Below are positions 56,634 through 64,000 of a stretch of DNA of 64,000 nt, piece by piece (within the stretch, counting starts at the first letter, position 1; every line of letters starts with the position of its first letter). The DNA is from Anaerococcus sp. (lineage in GTDB: Bacteria; Bacillota; Clostridia; Tissierellales; Peptoniphilaceae), in contig JALEUV010000066.1 of assembly GCA_022780515.1 (NCBI GenBank), positions 1 to 64,000 on the forward strand, in the 5' to 3' direction. The notes beneath the pieces are model-generated. The model was not told the origin of the DNA, did not search any database, and saw only the letters and a program-made list of their open reading frames with translations. The translations under genes and the position numbers were made by a program.

Positions 56634-59600
56634 ATGAATAAAACATATATAAAAAATATTATCAGGGATATCAAAAAAACTAAGGGCAAGGTAATTTCTA
56701 TCCTGGTAATGGTAGCTCTGGCAACAGTTGTAGTTGTGGGCTTGTTATTGTCAGGTCCTACGATGAGAAAGTCCTTGGATACTAGCCTTAAGATCTACAA
56801 GCACCCAGACATTATAGTAAGGTCGACCTACGGTCTTGACTATGAGGATGAGGTCTTACTCAATAAAGATAATTCGATTGAGACCATTAATTTTACAAAA
56901 ATTGCTGACCTTAAGCTAGATGATAAGATTATCAAAGTAAGAGCCTTCGATGAAAATATCCCCAAGGGAGGTCTTACCGAAGGAAGATTTGTTGAAAATC
57001 CTAAGGAAATTACTTTAAATCAAGAATTAAAAGACGATTATAAAATTGGCGATAAGATTACCTTCTCATATACAAATGATGATCAAAAAGAAGAAGACCC
57101 CATGGCAGATATGGAATATGAGGTAGTAGGCTTTTATAGAACAAGTGATCATTTCCTAGATGATATGAAGGAGATGTCCCTTACAGCAAAAAGTGAAGTG
57201 GAGGGATACGCCTTAGTAGTAGAATCAAGCTTTGATACAGATAAGTATGGAGAAGCTAATATCATCTATAAGGACCTAGAAGGACTTGATAAAACTTCTA
57301 AAGACTATAGGAGTAAGGTCAAGGAGAAAAAACACGACTTAGAAGACCTAATCAAAAACCGACCAGAAGAAGTTCTAGATGATATAAAGGCTGATGCCAA
57401 CCAAGAAATAAAAGATGCAGAAGCAGAAATAGAAGATGCAGAAAATCAGCTAGAAGATGGAAGAAGGCAAATCTTAGATGGAGAAGCAGAACTAAGGCAA
57501 GGCTTCAAGGACTATGAAGAAGGAAAATTAGAATATCAAAGAGAAATTAGCGATGGTGAAGCCAAACTTGCTTCTGCCTATAACAAATTAATTGAAGGTG
57601 AAAATACATTATCCCAGGGTAGGAAGGACTATGAGAATGGACTTGCGACCTTTAATAGTGAAATAGCTAAGGGCAAGGAAGAAATCAAATCTAATGAAGT
57701 AAAGATAAAGGCTGGTATAAGAGAACTTAATGAGGGCAAGAGACTCTGGCAAGAAGGGTCTGATAAATTAGAAGAGACTTATAAAGAATATTCTACAAAA
57801 TTAGATAAGGCCTATGAAAAGTTGCTACCGGCTAAAAATGCCATGGAAGAAAAGCAAAAGCAACTTGACGATCTAAAAAAGGTTCTAGGTCAATCTAATG
57901 AGGGAAATGTTAATAAAGAAGAAGTCATTGATGATGATCCTCCTACAGAAATAGAAGAAGAAAAGCCAGTTCCCTATGAACCAGTAGGAAAAGATCTGGC
58001 AGATCTAGGAGAAATTAAGGATAAAGAATTAGGGACTGTAGCTATAAAAGGGCTTGGCTCTAATAATTTAGACCTAAAGGATAAGCTAAGCCCAGAAACT
58101 CTAGCCGAGCTTCAAGCAGACTTTGAAAAGGCCAAGGCAGTCTTTGATAAGGCCTATGGGGAATATGCAAAAAATAAAAATCTAGTAGATACTGCCTACA
58201 AGGAAAAGAAATCTGAATTAGACGCCAAATATAAGAAAATAGAAGAGGGCCAAGCCAAGTTAGATAGGGGATTATCTGAAATAGAAAAGGCTAAAGACCT
58301 CCTAGCTAGTAAGGAAGCCGAAGGCAAGGCTGAGTTAGATCAGGCCTTAGCTGATATAAATAAGGGCCAAGCAGAGCTAGATGAGGGCTGGGCATCTTAT
58401 AATGATGGCTTAAGTCAATTAAATCAAGGAAGAATTGATGGAAGAAATGAATTAAAAGAAGCCTATGATAAGCTTATAGATGGTCAAGCGGAATTAGAAG
58501 AAGCCAAGGAAGAATATAATTCTAAGAAAGATGAAGCGAAGGAAGATATAAAAGAAGGCAAGGAAGAGATAGCAGATTCCAAAGATGCTATACTAAGGCT
58601 ACCTGATCCCGAATATGAAGTAGAGAGTATTTTCAATAACCAAGGAATTGATACCTACTATGAAGATTCCTTAAAGATCGATAAACTTTCTAAGGTATTT
58701 CCAGCCTTCTTCTACCTTGTTGCCATGCTTGTAACCCTTACAACCATGAAGAGATACATTGATGAGCAAAGAAATATCAACGGAACCCTCAAGGCTTTGG
58801 GATATTCTAACTCTGATATAGCCAAGAGATTTTACTTCTACGGACTTGTTCCTACAATATTGGGATCAATAATAGGTGCCTTGGCAGGTAGGTTTATCCT
58901 TCTAAAGGTCATATTTATGGCCTATTCCACTGGCTTTAATGTGGATGGTATCCATGTACCAAGTAGTTTGCTTATAATGGTTGGGTCTATCCTAGTTTCA
59001 TCTCTCCTAATAGGTTTTACAGTCTTTATTAGCTCAAGAGATACTGTCAAAGAGCTCCCTGCGAGTTTACTAAGACCTAAGTCCCCAAAGATCGGGGGAA
59101 AGATCCTCCTAGAAAAAATTGATCCATTATGGCAAAGACTTTCCTTTATGACTAAGATTACCTTTAGAAATATCTTTAGGTATAAGTCAAGGATGTTTAT
59201 GACAATCTTCGGTGTGGCAGGATGTACTGCCCTAGTATTCTTTGGCTTTGCTATGATAGATTCTGTAAAGGATACTCCTCTCAAGCAAAACAATGAAATA
59301 AGTAACTACTCAGCAGTTGCTTACCAAAATACCAATGCTTCAGATGAAGAAAAGGTGGAGTACAAAAGAGAAATTGATAAGTTTGATAATATAGAAGTCT
59401 ATTACGAGAATGCTTCCTTAATTAACGGTGATAATGAAAGAGATATAACTATAGTATCTCCAGAAGATGATAAGAACCTAAAAGACTTCATAGACATCCG
59501 TACTCCATCCAAGGAAGATTTGGACCTAAGTAAGGCCAAGGCTATCCTAAGTGAGGGAATTGCACGTGAGCTAGACTTGTCAGTTGGGGATGTTATTAGG

Positions 59601-60248
59601 ATTAACCTAGATTCCAGTGATATGGACATAGAAATAGGTGGGGTAAATGAAAACTATATAGGCGACTACCTCTACATTTCTAACCTATACTTTAAGGATC
59701 TCCTAGGAGATGAAGTCCCATTAAATGCCAATTTTGTAAATGGCGATGTTGACCAATTAATCAAAGAAATTAAACAATACGAAGGAACTGGTGCGATTTT
59801 AAATACCAAGAGTGCCTATGACTCAATGGATGCCTTGATGGAAAATCTAAACCTTGTTATGACAGTAATTACCCTCATGTCTGCTATACTAGCTATGGTA
59901 GTCCTCTACAATATAACAAGTATAAATATTGGAGAGAGGAGAAGGGAACTTGCTACTGTAAAAGTCTTAGGATTTTATCCTAGGGAAGTAACAGCCTATA
60001 TTTATAGGGAAATATTTACCCTAACTATACTAGGTATCTTTGTAGGCTATATCCTAGGTTATATGATGTTTAGGTATATCTGTTATGTAGTAGCTCCTAA
60101 TGGTGTTATGCTATCATACACAGTACATCCTAAGTCTTTTATAATAGGGGCAGGACTCACTCTTGTGATTTCAATAATAATCCTAGTGTACTTCAATAAC
60201 AAACTAAAAAAAATCGATATGGCAGAAGCTATGAGCTCTGGCGATTAA
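56634..60248 (+). CDS. Giant FtsX-domain ABC permease with extracellular coiled coils
   Basis: A 1204-residue permease. An N-terminal membrane helix (about 18-38) precedes an extracellular domain, which includes two long coiled-coil segments (about 225-415 and 490-690) built of repeating ELxxG/AELxxG units, split by a Pro-rich acidic linker (near 425-450). The first FtsX membrane block lies about 700-810, a second helix near 860, and the last FtsX block about 1075-1195. A MacB-like periplasmic fold may lie near 880-1060. Coiled-coil FtsX permeases occur in Bacillota, often with unknown cargo; role in export or cell-wall hydrolase control is inference only. Confidence 0.88.
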   Translation: MNKTYIKNIIRDIKKTKGKVISILVMVALATVVVVGLLLSGPTMRKSLDTSLKIYKHPDIIVRSTYGLDYEDEVLLNKDNSIETINFTKIADLKLDDKIIKVRAFDENIPKGGLTEGRFVENPKEITLNQELKDDYKIGDKITFSYTNDDQKEEDPMADMEYEVVGFYRTSDHFLDDMKEMSLTAKSEVEGYALVVESSFDTDKYGEANIIYKDLEGLDKTSKDYRSKVKEKKHDLEDLIKNRPEEVLDDIKADANQEIKDAEAEIEDAENQLEDGRRQILDGEAELRQGFKDYEEGKLEYQREISDGEAKLASAYNKLIEGENTLSQGRKDYENGLATFNSEIAKGKEEIKSNEVKIKAGIRELNEGKRLWQEGSDKLEETYKEYSTKLDKAYEKLLPAKNAMEEKQKQLDDLKKVLGQSNEGNVNKEEVIDDDPPTEIEEEKPVPYEPVGKDLADLGEIKDKELGTVAIKGLGSNNLDLKDKLSPETLAELQADFEKAKAVFDKAYGEYAKNKNLVDTAYKEKKSELDAKYKKIEEGQAKLDRGLSEIEKAKDLLASKEAEGKAELDQALADINKGQAELDEGWASYNDGLSQLNQGRIDGRNELKEAYDKLIDGQAELEEAKEEYNSKKDEAKEDIKEGKEEIADSKDAILRLPDPEYEVESIFNNQGIDTYYEDSLKIDKLSKVFPAFFYLVAMLVTLTTMKRYIDEQRNINGTLKALGYSNSDIAKRFYFYGLVPTILGSIIGALAGRFILLKVIFMAYSTGFNVDGIHVPSSLLIMVGSILVSSLLIGFTVFISSRDTVKELPASLLRPKSPKIGGKILLEKIDPLWQRLSFMTKITFRNIFRYKSRMFMTIFGVAGCTALVFFGFAMIDSVKDTPLKQNNEISNYSAVAYQNTNASDEEKVEYKREIDKFDNIEVYYENASLINGDNERDITIVSPEDDKNLKDFIDIRTPSKEDLDLSKAKAILSEGIARELDLSVGDVIRINLDSSDMDIEIGGVNENYIGDYLYISNLYFKDLLGDEVPLNANFVNGDVDQLIKEIKQYEGTGAILNTKSAYDSMDALMENLNLVMTVITLMSAILAMVVLYNITSINIGERRRELATVKVLGFYPREVTAYIYREIFTLTILGIFVGYILGYMMFRYICYVVAPNGVMLSYTVHPKSFIIGAGLTLVISIIILVYFNNKLKKIDMAEAMSSGD

Positions 60249-60255
60249 GGCTAAA

Positions 60256-60286
60256 GGCTATGGGAAATATCTCATAGTCTTTTCTT
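60256..60286 (+). terminator. Intrinsic terminator after the ABC operon
   Basis: GGCTATGGGA pairs with TCTCATAGTC over ten positions (two G-U) around an AATA loop, followed by TTTTCTT. Confidence 0.8.
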
Positions 60287-60308
60287 AATTTAAAATAAAG
60301 GTAAAATT

Positions 60309-60317
60309 TGTTATAAT
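60309..60317 (+). promoter_or_regulatory. Extended -10 promoter of the phosphatase operon
   Basis: TGTTATAAT is an extended -10. The -35 area 17 bases upstream (TTTAAA) is weak. Start of transcription would lie a few bases before the GAGGTG ribosome site. Confidence 0.5.
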
Positions 60318-60333
60318 TTTATATGAGGTGAAT

Positions 60334-60906
60334 ATGAAAATTATTATGGTAAGACACGGCCTAACTACAGCTAATATTGAGGGGAAATTTTCTACTCCAG
60401 ATACCAAGCTATCAGATAAGGGCCTATATATATTAGATAAAACAAAAACTTTATTAAAAGACTATGAAATCTCAAAGGTCTTTACATCTGAACTTGCTAG
60501 GAGTCAGGAAACTGCAAGGCTACTAGGCTTTGAAGACTTTACTCCTGATGAGAGAATAAACGAGATCAACTTTGGATCTTTTAGGGGAAGGCTCCTAGCA
60601 GAAGTTAGAGAAAATGAGCAGGACTTCTACCAAAGAGAAGGAGCTGACTACTTTAATACAGCATTTCCAGATGGTGAATCAAGGAGATATCTAATAGAAA
60701 GAGTGGGCGATTTCTTGGATGATGTGTCAAGGACCTATGAAGGTAACATCCTCTGCATATCCCACGGGATAGCTATAAGGGCGTCTTTATTTTGGGTTCT
60801 AAAAGACCTTGATAATTGGAATTCTTTTTGGATAGATAATGGATCTCTCACTGTCTTTAATATAGTAAATGATAAAAAAATTATAGAAAGTGTTAATAAG
60901 ATATGA
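60334..60906 (+). CDS. Histidine phosphatase family protein
   Basis: The protein belongs to the phosphoglycerate-mutase-like superfamily. Catalytic RHG is in IIMVRHGLTTANIEG, the acid motif near INEINFGSFRG, and the second His in ILCISHGIAIRASL. Length 190 aa is typical of phosphatases such as PhoE or CobC rather than of glycolytic mutase (about 230-250). The track begins at GTG 60328, but that GTG is part of the GAGGTG ribosome site; ATG 60334 fits. Substrate unknown; it ends four bases into the SbcD-like gene. Confidence 0.92.
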   Translation: MKIIMVRHGLTTANIEGKFSTPDTKLSDKGLYILDKTKTLLKDYEISKVFTSELARSQETARLLGFEDFTPDERINEINFGSFRGRLLAEVRENEQDFYQREGADYFNTAFPDGESRRYLIERVGDFLDDVSRTYEGNILCISHGIAIRASLFWVLKDLDNWNSFWIDNGSLTVFNIVNDKKIIESVNKI

Positions 60907-61925
60907 AATTTATCCACTTGGCTGATGTCCACTTAGGAGATAAGTTTGATATAACTAGTAGCCTTTCTAAGAGAGTGAGGGGGCTTTCTTGGAAAAGCCT
61001 TGCTAATATCCTTAATGCTAATAAGGATGTGGACTTTGCCCTGATAGCTGGGGATCTTTTTGAGAGGTCTTACTTTTCATCCAAAGACTTTAATAGGCTC
61101 TTTGATATATTTGAGAGCTTTGGCAAGGATATCTACTATGTAAGTGGCAACCACGACTACTTTGATGGTTATACAGATATATTTTTCGCTAATGGACCAA
61201 ATAACCTCCATGTCTTTCCTAGTGATAGGCTAGGAGTCTATGAGGATGATTCTACAAGGATATATGGGATATCCTATAGGGATAGGATCTTTAACCAAGA
61301 AGTTGACCTTAGCATAGACTTGGATAAAAATTTTTTCAATATCCTTCTTATCCATAGTGATGTAGGTAGGGAGGGGTCAAAGTATTGTAATATAAATGAA
61401 GAAGATATAAGCTCTTCAGACTTTGATTATATTGCCCTAGGCCATATCCATAAGGCGCAGGCTATATCTAAGGCCTTCTATCCTGGAAGTATAGAGCCAC
61501 ATAGCTTTTCTGATACTAATAATTACGGCTATATCCGCTATGATGATGGGAAAGTTTCCTTTGTTGATTCATCTATCACCAAGTTTGTAGATATGAAAGT
61601 CAACTTAAGAGATTTTTCCTCAGCCAAGGACTTGCTAACCTTTGTAAATAATGAATTAGACAAAGATAAGAAGAATTTCCTAAGACTTACTATAAGTCTT
61701 ATGGAGGATATGGACCTAGGTCAACTAAAGAAATATATTGATGCAGACTTTGTAGATATCATCAAGAAAGAAGATTTTGATTTTGATATTGATAAGATAA
61801 TAGCCCTTTATCCAAATTCCATCTTGTCCAAGTATTACGATAAATTCAAGGGGAAAACTAGCGAAAAAGACAAGCTTGCGAGGGATATGGGCCTGGATGC
61901 CATACTTAGGAGCCGTAATGACTAG
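60903..61925 (+). CDS. DNA repair exonuclease, SbcD/YhaO-like metallophosphoesterase
   Basis: This is the nuclease subunit of an Mre11-like pair. Metal-binding motifs are complete: LADVHLGDKFD, AGDLFERS, SGNHDYFDG, LIHSDVG and LGHIHKAQ. At 340 residues it matches YhaO better than SbcD (which tends to be longer, with a larger cap domain). Overlaps the phosphatase gene by four bases and its ATPase partner by eight, so they are a coupled unit. Confidence 0.92.
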   Translation: MKFIHLADVHLGDKFDITSSLSKRVRGLSWKSLANILNANKDVDFALIAGDLFERSYFSSKDFNRLFDIFESFGKDIYYVSGNHDYFDGYTDIFFANGPNNLHVFPSDRLGVYEDDSTRIYGISYRDRIFNQEVDLSIDLDKNFFNILLIHSDVGREGSKYCNINEEDISSSDFDYIALGHIHKAQAISKAFYPGSIEPHSFSDTNNYGYIRYDDGKVSFVDSSITKFVDMKVNLRDFSSAKDLLTFVNNELDKDKKNFLRLTISLMEDMDLGQLKKYIDADFVDIIKKEDFDFDIDKIIALYPNSILSKYYDKFKGKTSEKDKLARDMGLDAILRSRND

Positions 61926-63771
61926 GGTTTATATTAAGAGATTAAATATTATATCCTTTGGGAAGTTTGAAAATCTAATTGTGGATTTTGACTCAGGCTT
62001 TAACCTTATCTATGGTAAGAATGAAAGTGGCAAATCTACTATAGCTGCTTTTATTGAGGGAATTCTTTATGGCTTTGATGAAGGTAAGACAAAGACTAAT
62101 TTTTCCTACAAAAAAGAAGCCTACAAGCCCAAGCTATCTTATAGGTATGGTGGATCAGCTATTTTTAATAAGGATGACTATGATATAGAAGTATCTCGTA
62201 ATTTTGATGATGGGTCATATAGGATAAGAAATCTTAGCCTAGGAGAAGATATAGAGGGCAAGAAGAGCAACCTAAATTACCCTGGATTATACCTCCTAGG
62301 TCTAGACTATAGCCTATACAAGTCTTATATTGCAAATTTTAGCTTTCAAAAATCAGAAGCTATGGCCAAGTCGATGATTATTGAAAAACTATCTTCCAAG
62401 GACATAGACTTTAACTTTTCTCCTTCTAGGGCTATAGAATACCTTGAGAAAAAGGACAATAACCTAGGAAGTGAAAGGGCCTATACTAGACCCTATGCCA
62501 AGACCAAAAAGGAACTAGATGAAGTAAATGATAGACTATATGAAATTAACCTAGTCAAGCAAAGATACTACGAGGACTTCAAAAAACTAAAGGAGAACAA
62601 GGATAGGTTGAAGGATTTAGAGGCTTCATACCAAGATCAAAAGAAGAAGGTTGACTATTATAAGAATATTAGGGGATCTTCTAACTTTAGAGATTATCAA
62701 AAATGGACTAGGGACCTCCAGGTAATTAACGAAGACCTAAAACAATATAGAGACCTAATAGGCCTAGATGATAAGTATTTTGAAGATTTAGAAAGAGAAG
62801 CTAGAACTGGAGAAGATAAATATTTGCTGGATAAAATCATCCACTATTCTAACTATATTTTACTGGGTCTAGTGGTGATACTTGGTATATTAGTCAACAA
62901 GTATTTCTTTTTGTTAATAATTCCCATCTTTTATTTGATTATAAGAAATAATAAGGGAAATTCAAGAGATACCGATGATATGAGACTCTATAGAAATAAG
63001 AGAGCGAGGTATTCAAAATATAAGACAATACTTAAGGAGAAGGAAAAAATAGAGGAAGTCCTAGTTATCCTAAAAAAACAAGACCTGACCTACGAGGAAA
63101 ATCTAATGAATGATGATGTAGACTTAGATGCCCTGGATATAGAAAAAGAGGAGGATAGGCTTTATTCTATTTTAGAAGATATAAACACTAGTAAAGATAA
63201 GATAGCATCTAGCGAAAGGTCCTTGGTTACTATAGAAGACAAAATATCAAATGAGCTAGATATTCTTGATAGAAAAAACCAACTTGAGAGTAGACTTTCA
63301 GATATCAAAAGACAAAAAGAAGCCATAAGGCTCGCTATTGCCACTATAAAAGAAATTTGTAAGGAAAACGAGGGAGAATTTGGAAAAATTAACCAAAGGG
63401 TAAATGACCTTGTTAGGATCCTTTCGAAAGATAAGTATGAAAGTATAATATTTGATAAAGATTTAAATCCACAGATTAAAAGTAAGGATTCATATTATTT
63501 GGACTTGGATCAGTTATCAAAGGGTTTTATGGACCAATTATATTTTGCCTTAAAGCTTTCCCTAAATGATGAGGCTTTTTCTAAGATTTTTATGGTATTA
63601 GATGATAGTCTAATTACTTATGACATAGAAAGACTCAGATCTGCTATCTTGTTCTTACTAGACACTTCTGAAGATAGACAGATTATCTACTTTACCTGCC
63701 ATACGAGAGAGGAAGACTTTTTATCTTCAGAGGGGATTTCTATTAACTATTTAGATATGGAGAAGTTATGA
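61918..63771 (+). CDS. AAA ATPase, YhaN/SbcC-like with membrane hairpin
   Basis: This is a Rad50-like partner of the nuclease. Walker A is YGKNESGKSTIAAF near residue 35; long coiled coils follow; two adjacent hydrophobic segments around residues 315-345 (YILLGLVVILGILVNKYF, LLIIPIFYLII) form a membrane hairpin in the middle of the coil, as in YhaN. The signature-like LDQLSKGFMDQLYFALKL and Walker B MVLDDSLITYD are at the C-terminus. The track ATG (61876) gives 14 extra residues; ATG 61918 (MTRVYIKRLNIISFGKF) fits the family and yields 617 aa. Likely role: membrane-tethered DNA repair. The coils are shorter than in SbcC. Confidence 0.85.
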   Translation: MTRVYIKRLNIISFGKFENLIVDFDSGFNLIYGKNESGKSTIAAFIEGILYGFDEGKTKTNFSYKKEAYKPKLSYRYGGSAIFNKDDYDIEVSRNFDDGSYRIRNLSLGEDIEGKKSNLNYPGLYLLGLDYSLYKSYIANFSFQKSEAMAKSMIIEKLSSKDIDFNFSPSRAIEYLEKKDNNLGSERAYTRPYAKTKKELDEVNDRLYEINLVKQRYYEDFKKLKENKDRLKDLEASYQDQKKKVDYYKNIRGSSNFRDYQKWTRDLQVINEDLKQYRDLIGLDDKYFEDLEREARTGEDKYLLDKIIHYSNYILLGLVVILGILVNKYFFLLIIPIFYLIIRNNKGNSRDTDDMRLYRNKRARYSKYKTILKEKEKIEEVLVILKKQDLTYEENLMNDDVDLDALDIEKEEDRLYSILEDINTSKDKIASSERSLVTIEDKISNELDILDRKNQLESRLSDIKRQKEAIRLAIATIKEICKENEGEFGKINQRVNDLVRILSKDKYESIIFDKDLNPQIKSKDSYYLDLDQLSKGFMDQLYFALKLSLNDEAFSKIFMVLDDSLITYDIERLRSAILFLLDTSEDRQIIYFTCHTREEDFLSSEGISINYLDMEKL

Positions 63772-64000
63772 TATATGCACTAGGAGATTTACATTTAGAT
63801 TATACAGGTGAAAAATCCATGGAAGTATTCGGAGAGGGGTGGAGCAATTACCAGGAAAGAATCTTCACAAATTGGAATAAGATAGTAGGTGAGGGTGATA
63901 CTGTACTCATACCAGGAGATATTAGCTGGGCAATGGATTTAAAGACTGCCCTAGTAGACCTAGAAAAGATTGATAAATTAAATGGTTCAAAGATCCTGAT
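63768..64000 (+). CDS. Metallophosphoesterase (COG1768-like), cut by window end
   Basis: Only the first 77 codons are present. The start ATG overlaps the stop of the YhaN-like gene by four bases (ATGA). Motifs GDLHLDYTG at the N-terminus and LIPGDISWAM are metal-binding motifs of calcineurin-like phosphoesterases; the spacing and the Trp after GDIS match a family of predicted phosphohydrolases found widely in clostridia. Its function is unknown. It is partial at the right edge, with no frame defect seen. Confidence 0.88.
   Translation, partial: MIYALGDLHLDYTGEKSMEVFGEGWSNYQERIFTNWNKIVGEGDTVLIPGDISWAMDLKTALVDLEKIDKLNGSKIL

Noticed and set aside
57400-58560. Tandem DNA repeat in the ABC permease
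   Set aside because: Repetition is at protein level (coiled-coil periodicity); the DNA units differ and are not a true tandem array.
58922-59293. 123-aa minus-strand ORF inside the ABC permease
   Set aside because: Shadow frame with no ribosome site; the plus-strand membrane segments are clearly coding.
60328-60333. GTG start of the histidine phosphatase
   Set aside because: The GTG is the end of the GAGGTG ribosome site for ATG 60334.
61876-61917. Upstream ATG for the YhaN-like ATPase
   Set aside because: The extra 14 residues lie wholly inside the nuclease gene in another frame and are not family-like; ATG 61918 begins a typical sequence.

Overview
The window is a chromosomal segment from a low-GC Gram-positive anaerobe (Bacillota). 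The style (heavy AGA/AGG arginine use, AT-rich spacers, short intergenic gaps), a ThyX-type thymidylate synthase, class II aldolase, polyphosphate genes, and the order smc / def-fmt-rsmB-rlmN-prpC-prkC-rsgA-rpe suggest Tissierellia such as Anaerococcus or a relative. That genus-level guess is inference; no rRNA is present to confirm it.

Layout. Positions 1-1960 are decayed DNA: no intact gene of recognisable function, but a broken lemA (672-1194) and a broken small membrane-protein gene (1422-1872). From a clear promoter at 1965 the sequence becomes densely coding: pyrH-frr, then a type IV pilus / competence-pseudopilus block (pilC-like, major pilin, prepilin peptidase, three minor pseudopilins, a PilX/GspK-like protein with a long acidic linker) without any ATPase. 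Next come ackA, rpmF, plsX-acpP-rnc, an Elp3-type radical SAM gene and smc. The translation/signalling cluster def to rpe follows and closes at a bidirectional terminator shared with a minus-strand tRNA-Thr(CGU). Then ppx-ppk, an unrecognised membrane protein, tex-proS, fba, rho, rpmE, prmC-prfA, a CDF metal transporter, tsaC/ywlC, upp, murA, recD2 and comFC. rodA lies on the minus strand. The right third holds nth, a Cof-type HAD phosphatase, trmL, trxB, the glycolytic run gap-pgk-tpiA-eno, secG-rnr-smpB, thyX, an ABC transporter with a giant coiled-coil permease, a histidine phosphatase, an SbcD/YhaO nuclease with a YhaN-like partner, and a metallophosphoesterase cut by the window edge.

How it works together. 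Most of the window is housekeeping: translation initiation and termination (fmt, def, frr, prfA, prmC, smpB, rnr), rRNA/tRNA modification, cell-wall growth (murA, rodA, the PASTA kinase), central glycolysis to acetate (fba, gap, pgk, tpi, eno, ackA), phosphate storage and chromosome maintenance. Intrinsic terminators sit inside several gene runs (rpmF/plsX, fba/rho, rpmE/prmC, gap/pgk, eno/secG, secG/rnr), so expression is probably stepped down by read-through.

Most noteworthy: two genes, smc and nth, have no ATG/GTG/TTG that would give a complete protein. Both are explained by AUU/AUA initiation behind an extended Shine-Dalgarno sequence (GGTGGTGAT, AGAGGTGAT). Other points are the ATPase-less pilus block fused to the pyrH-frr operon, several zero-gap same-frame UAG junctions, rho beginning just after an intrinsic terminator, and a recurring TATGGTATWAT promoter element. 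I found no CRISPR array, insertion sequence, prophage or riboswitch.
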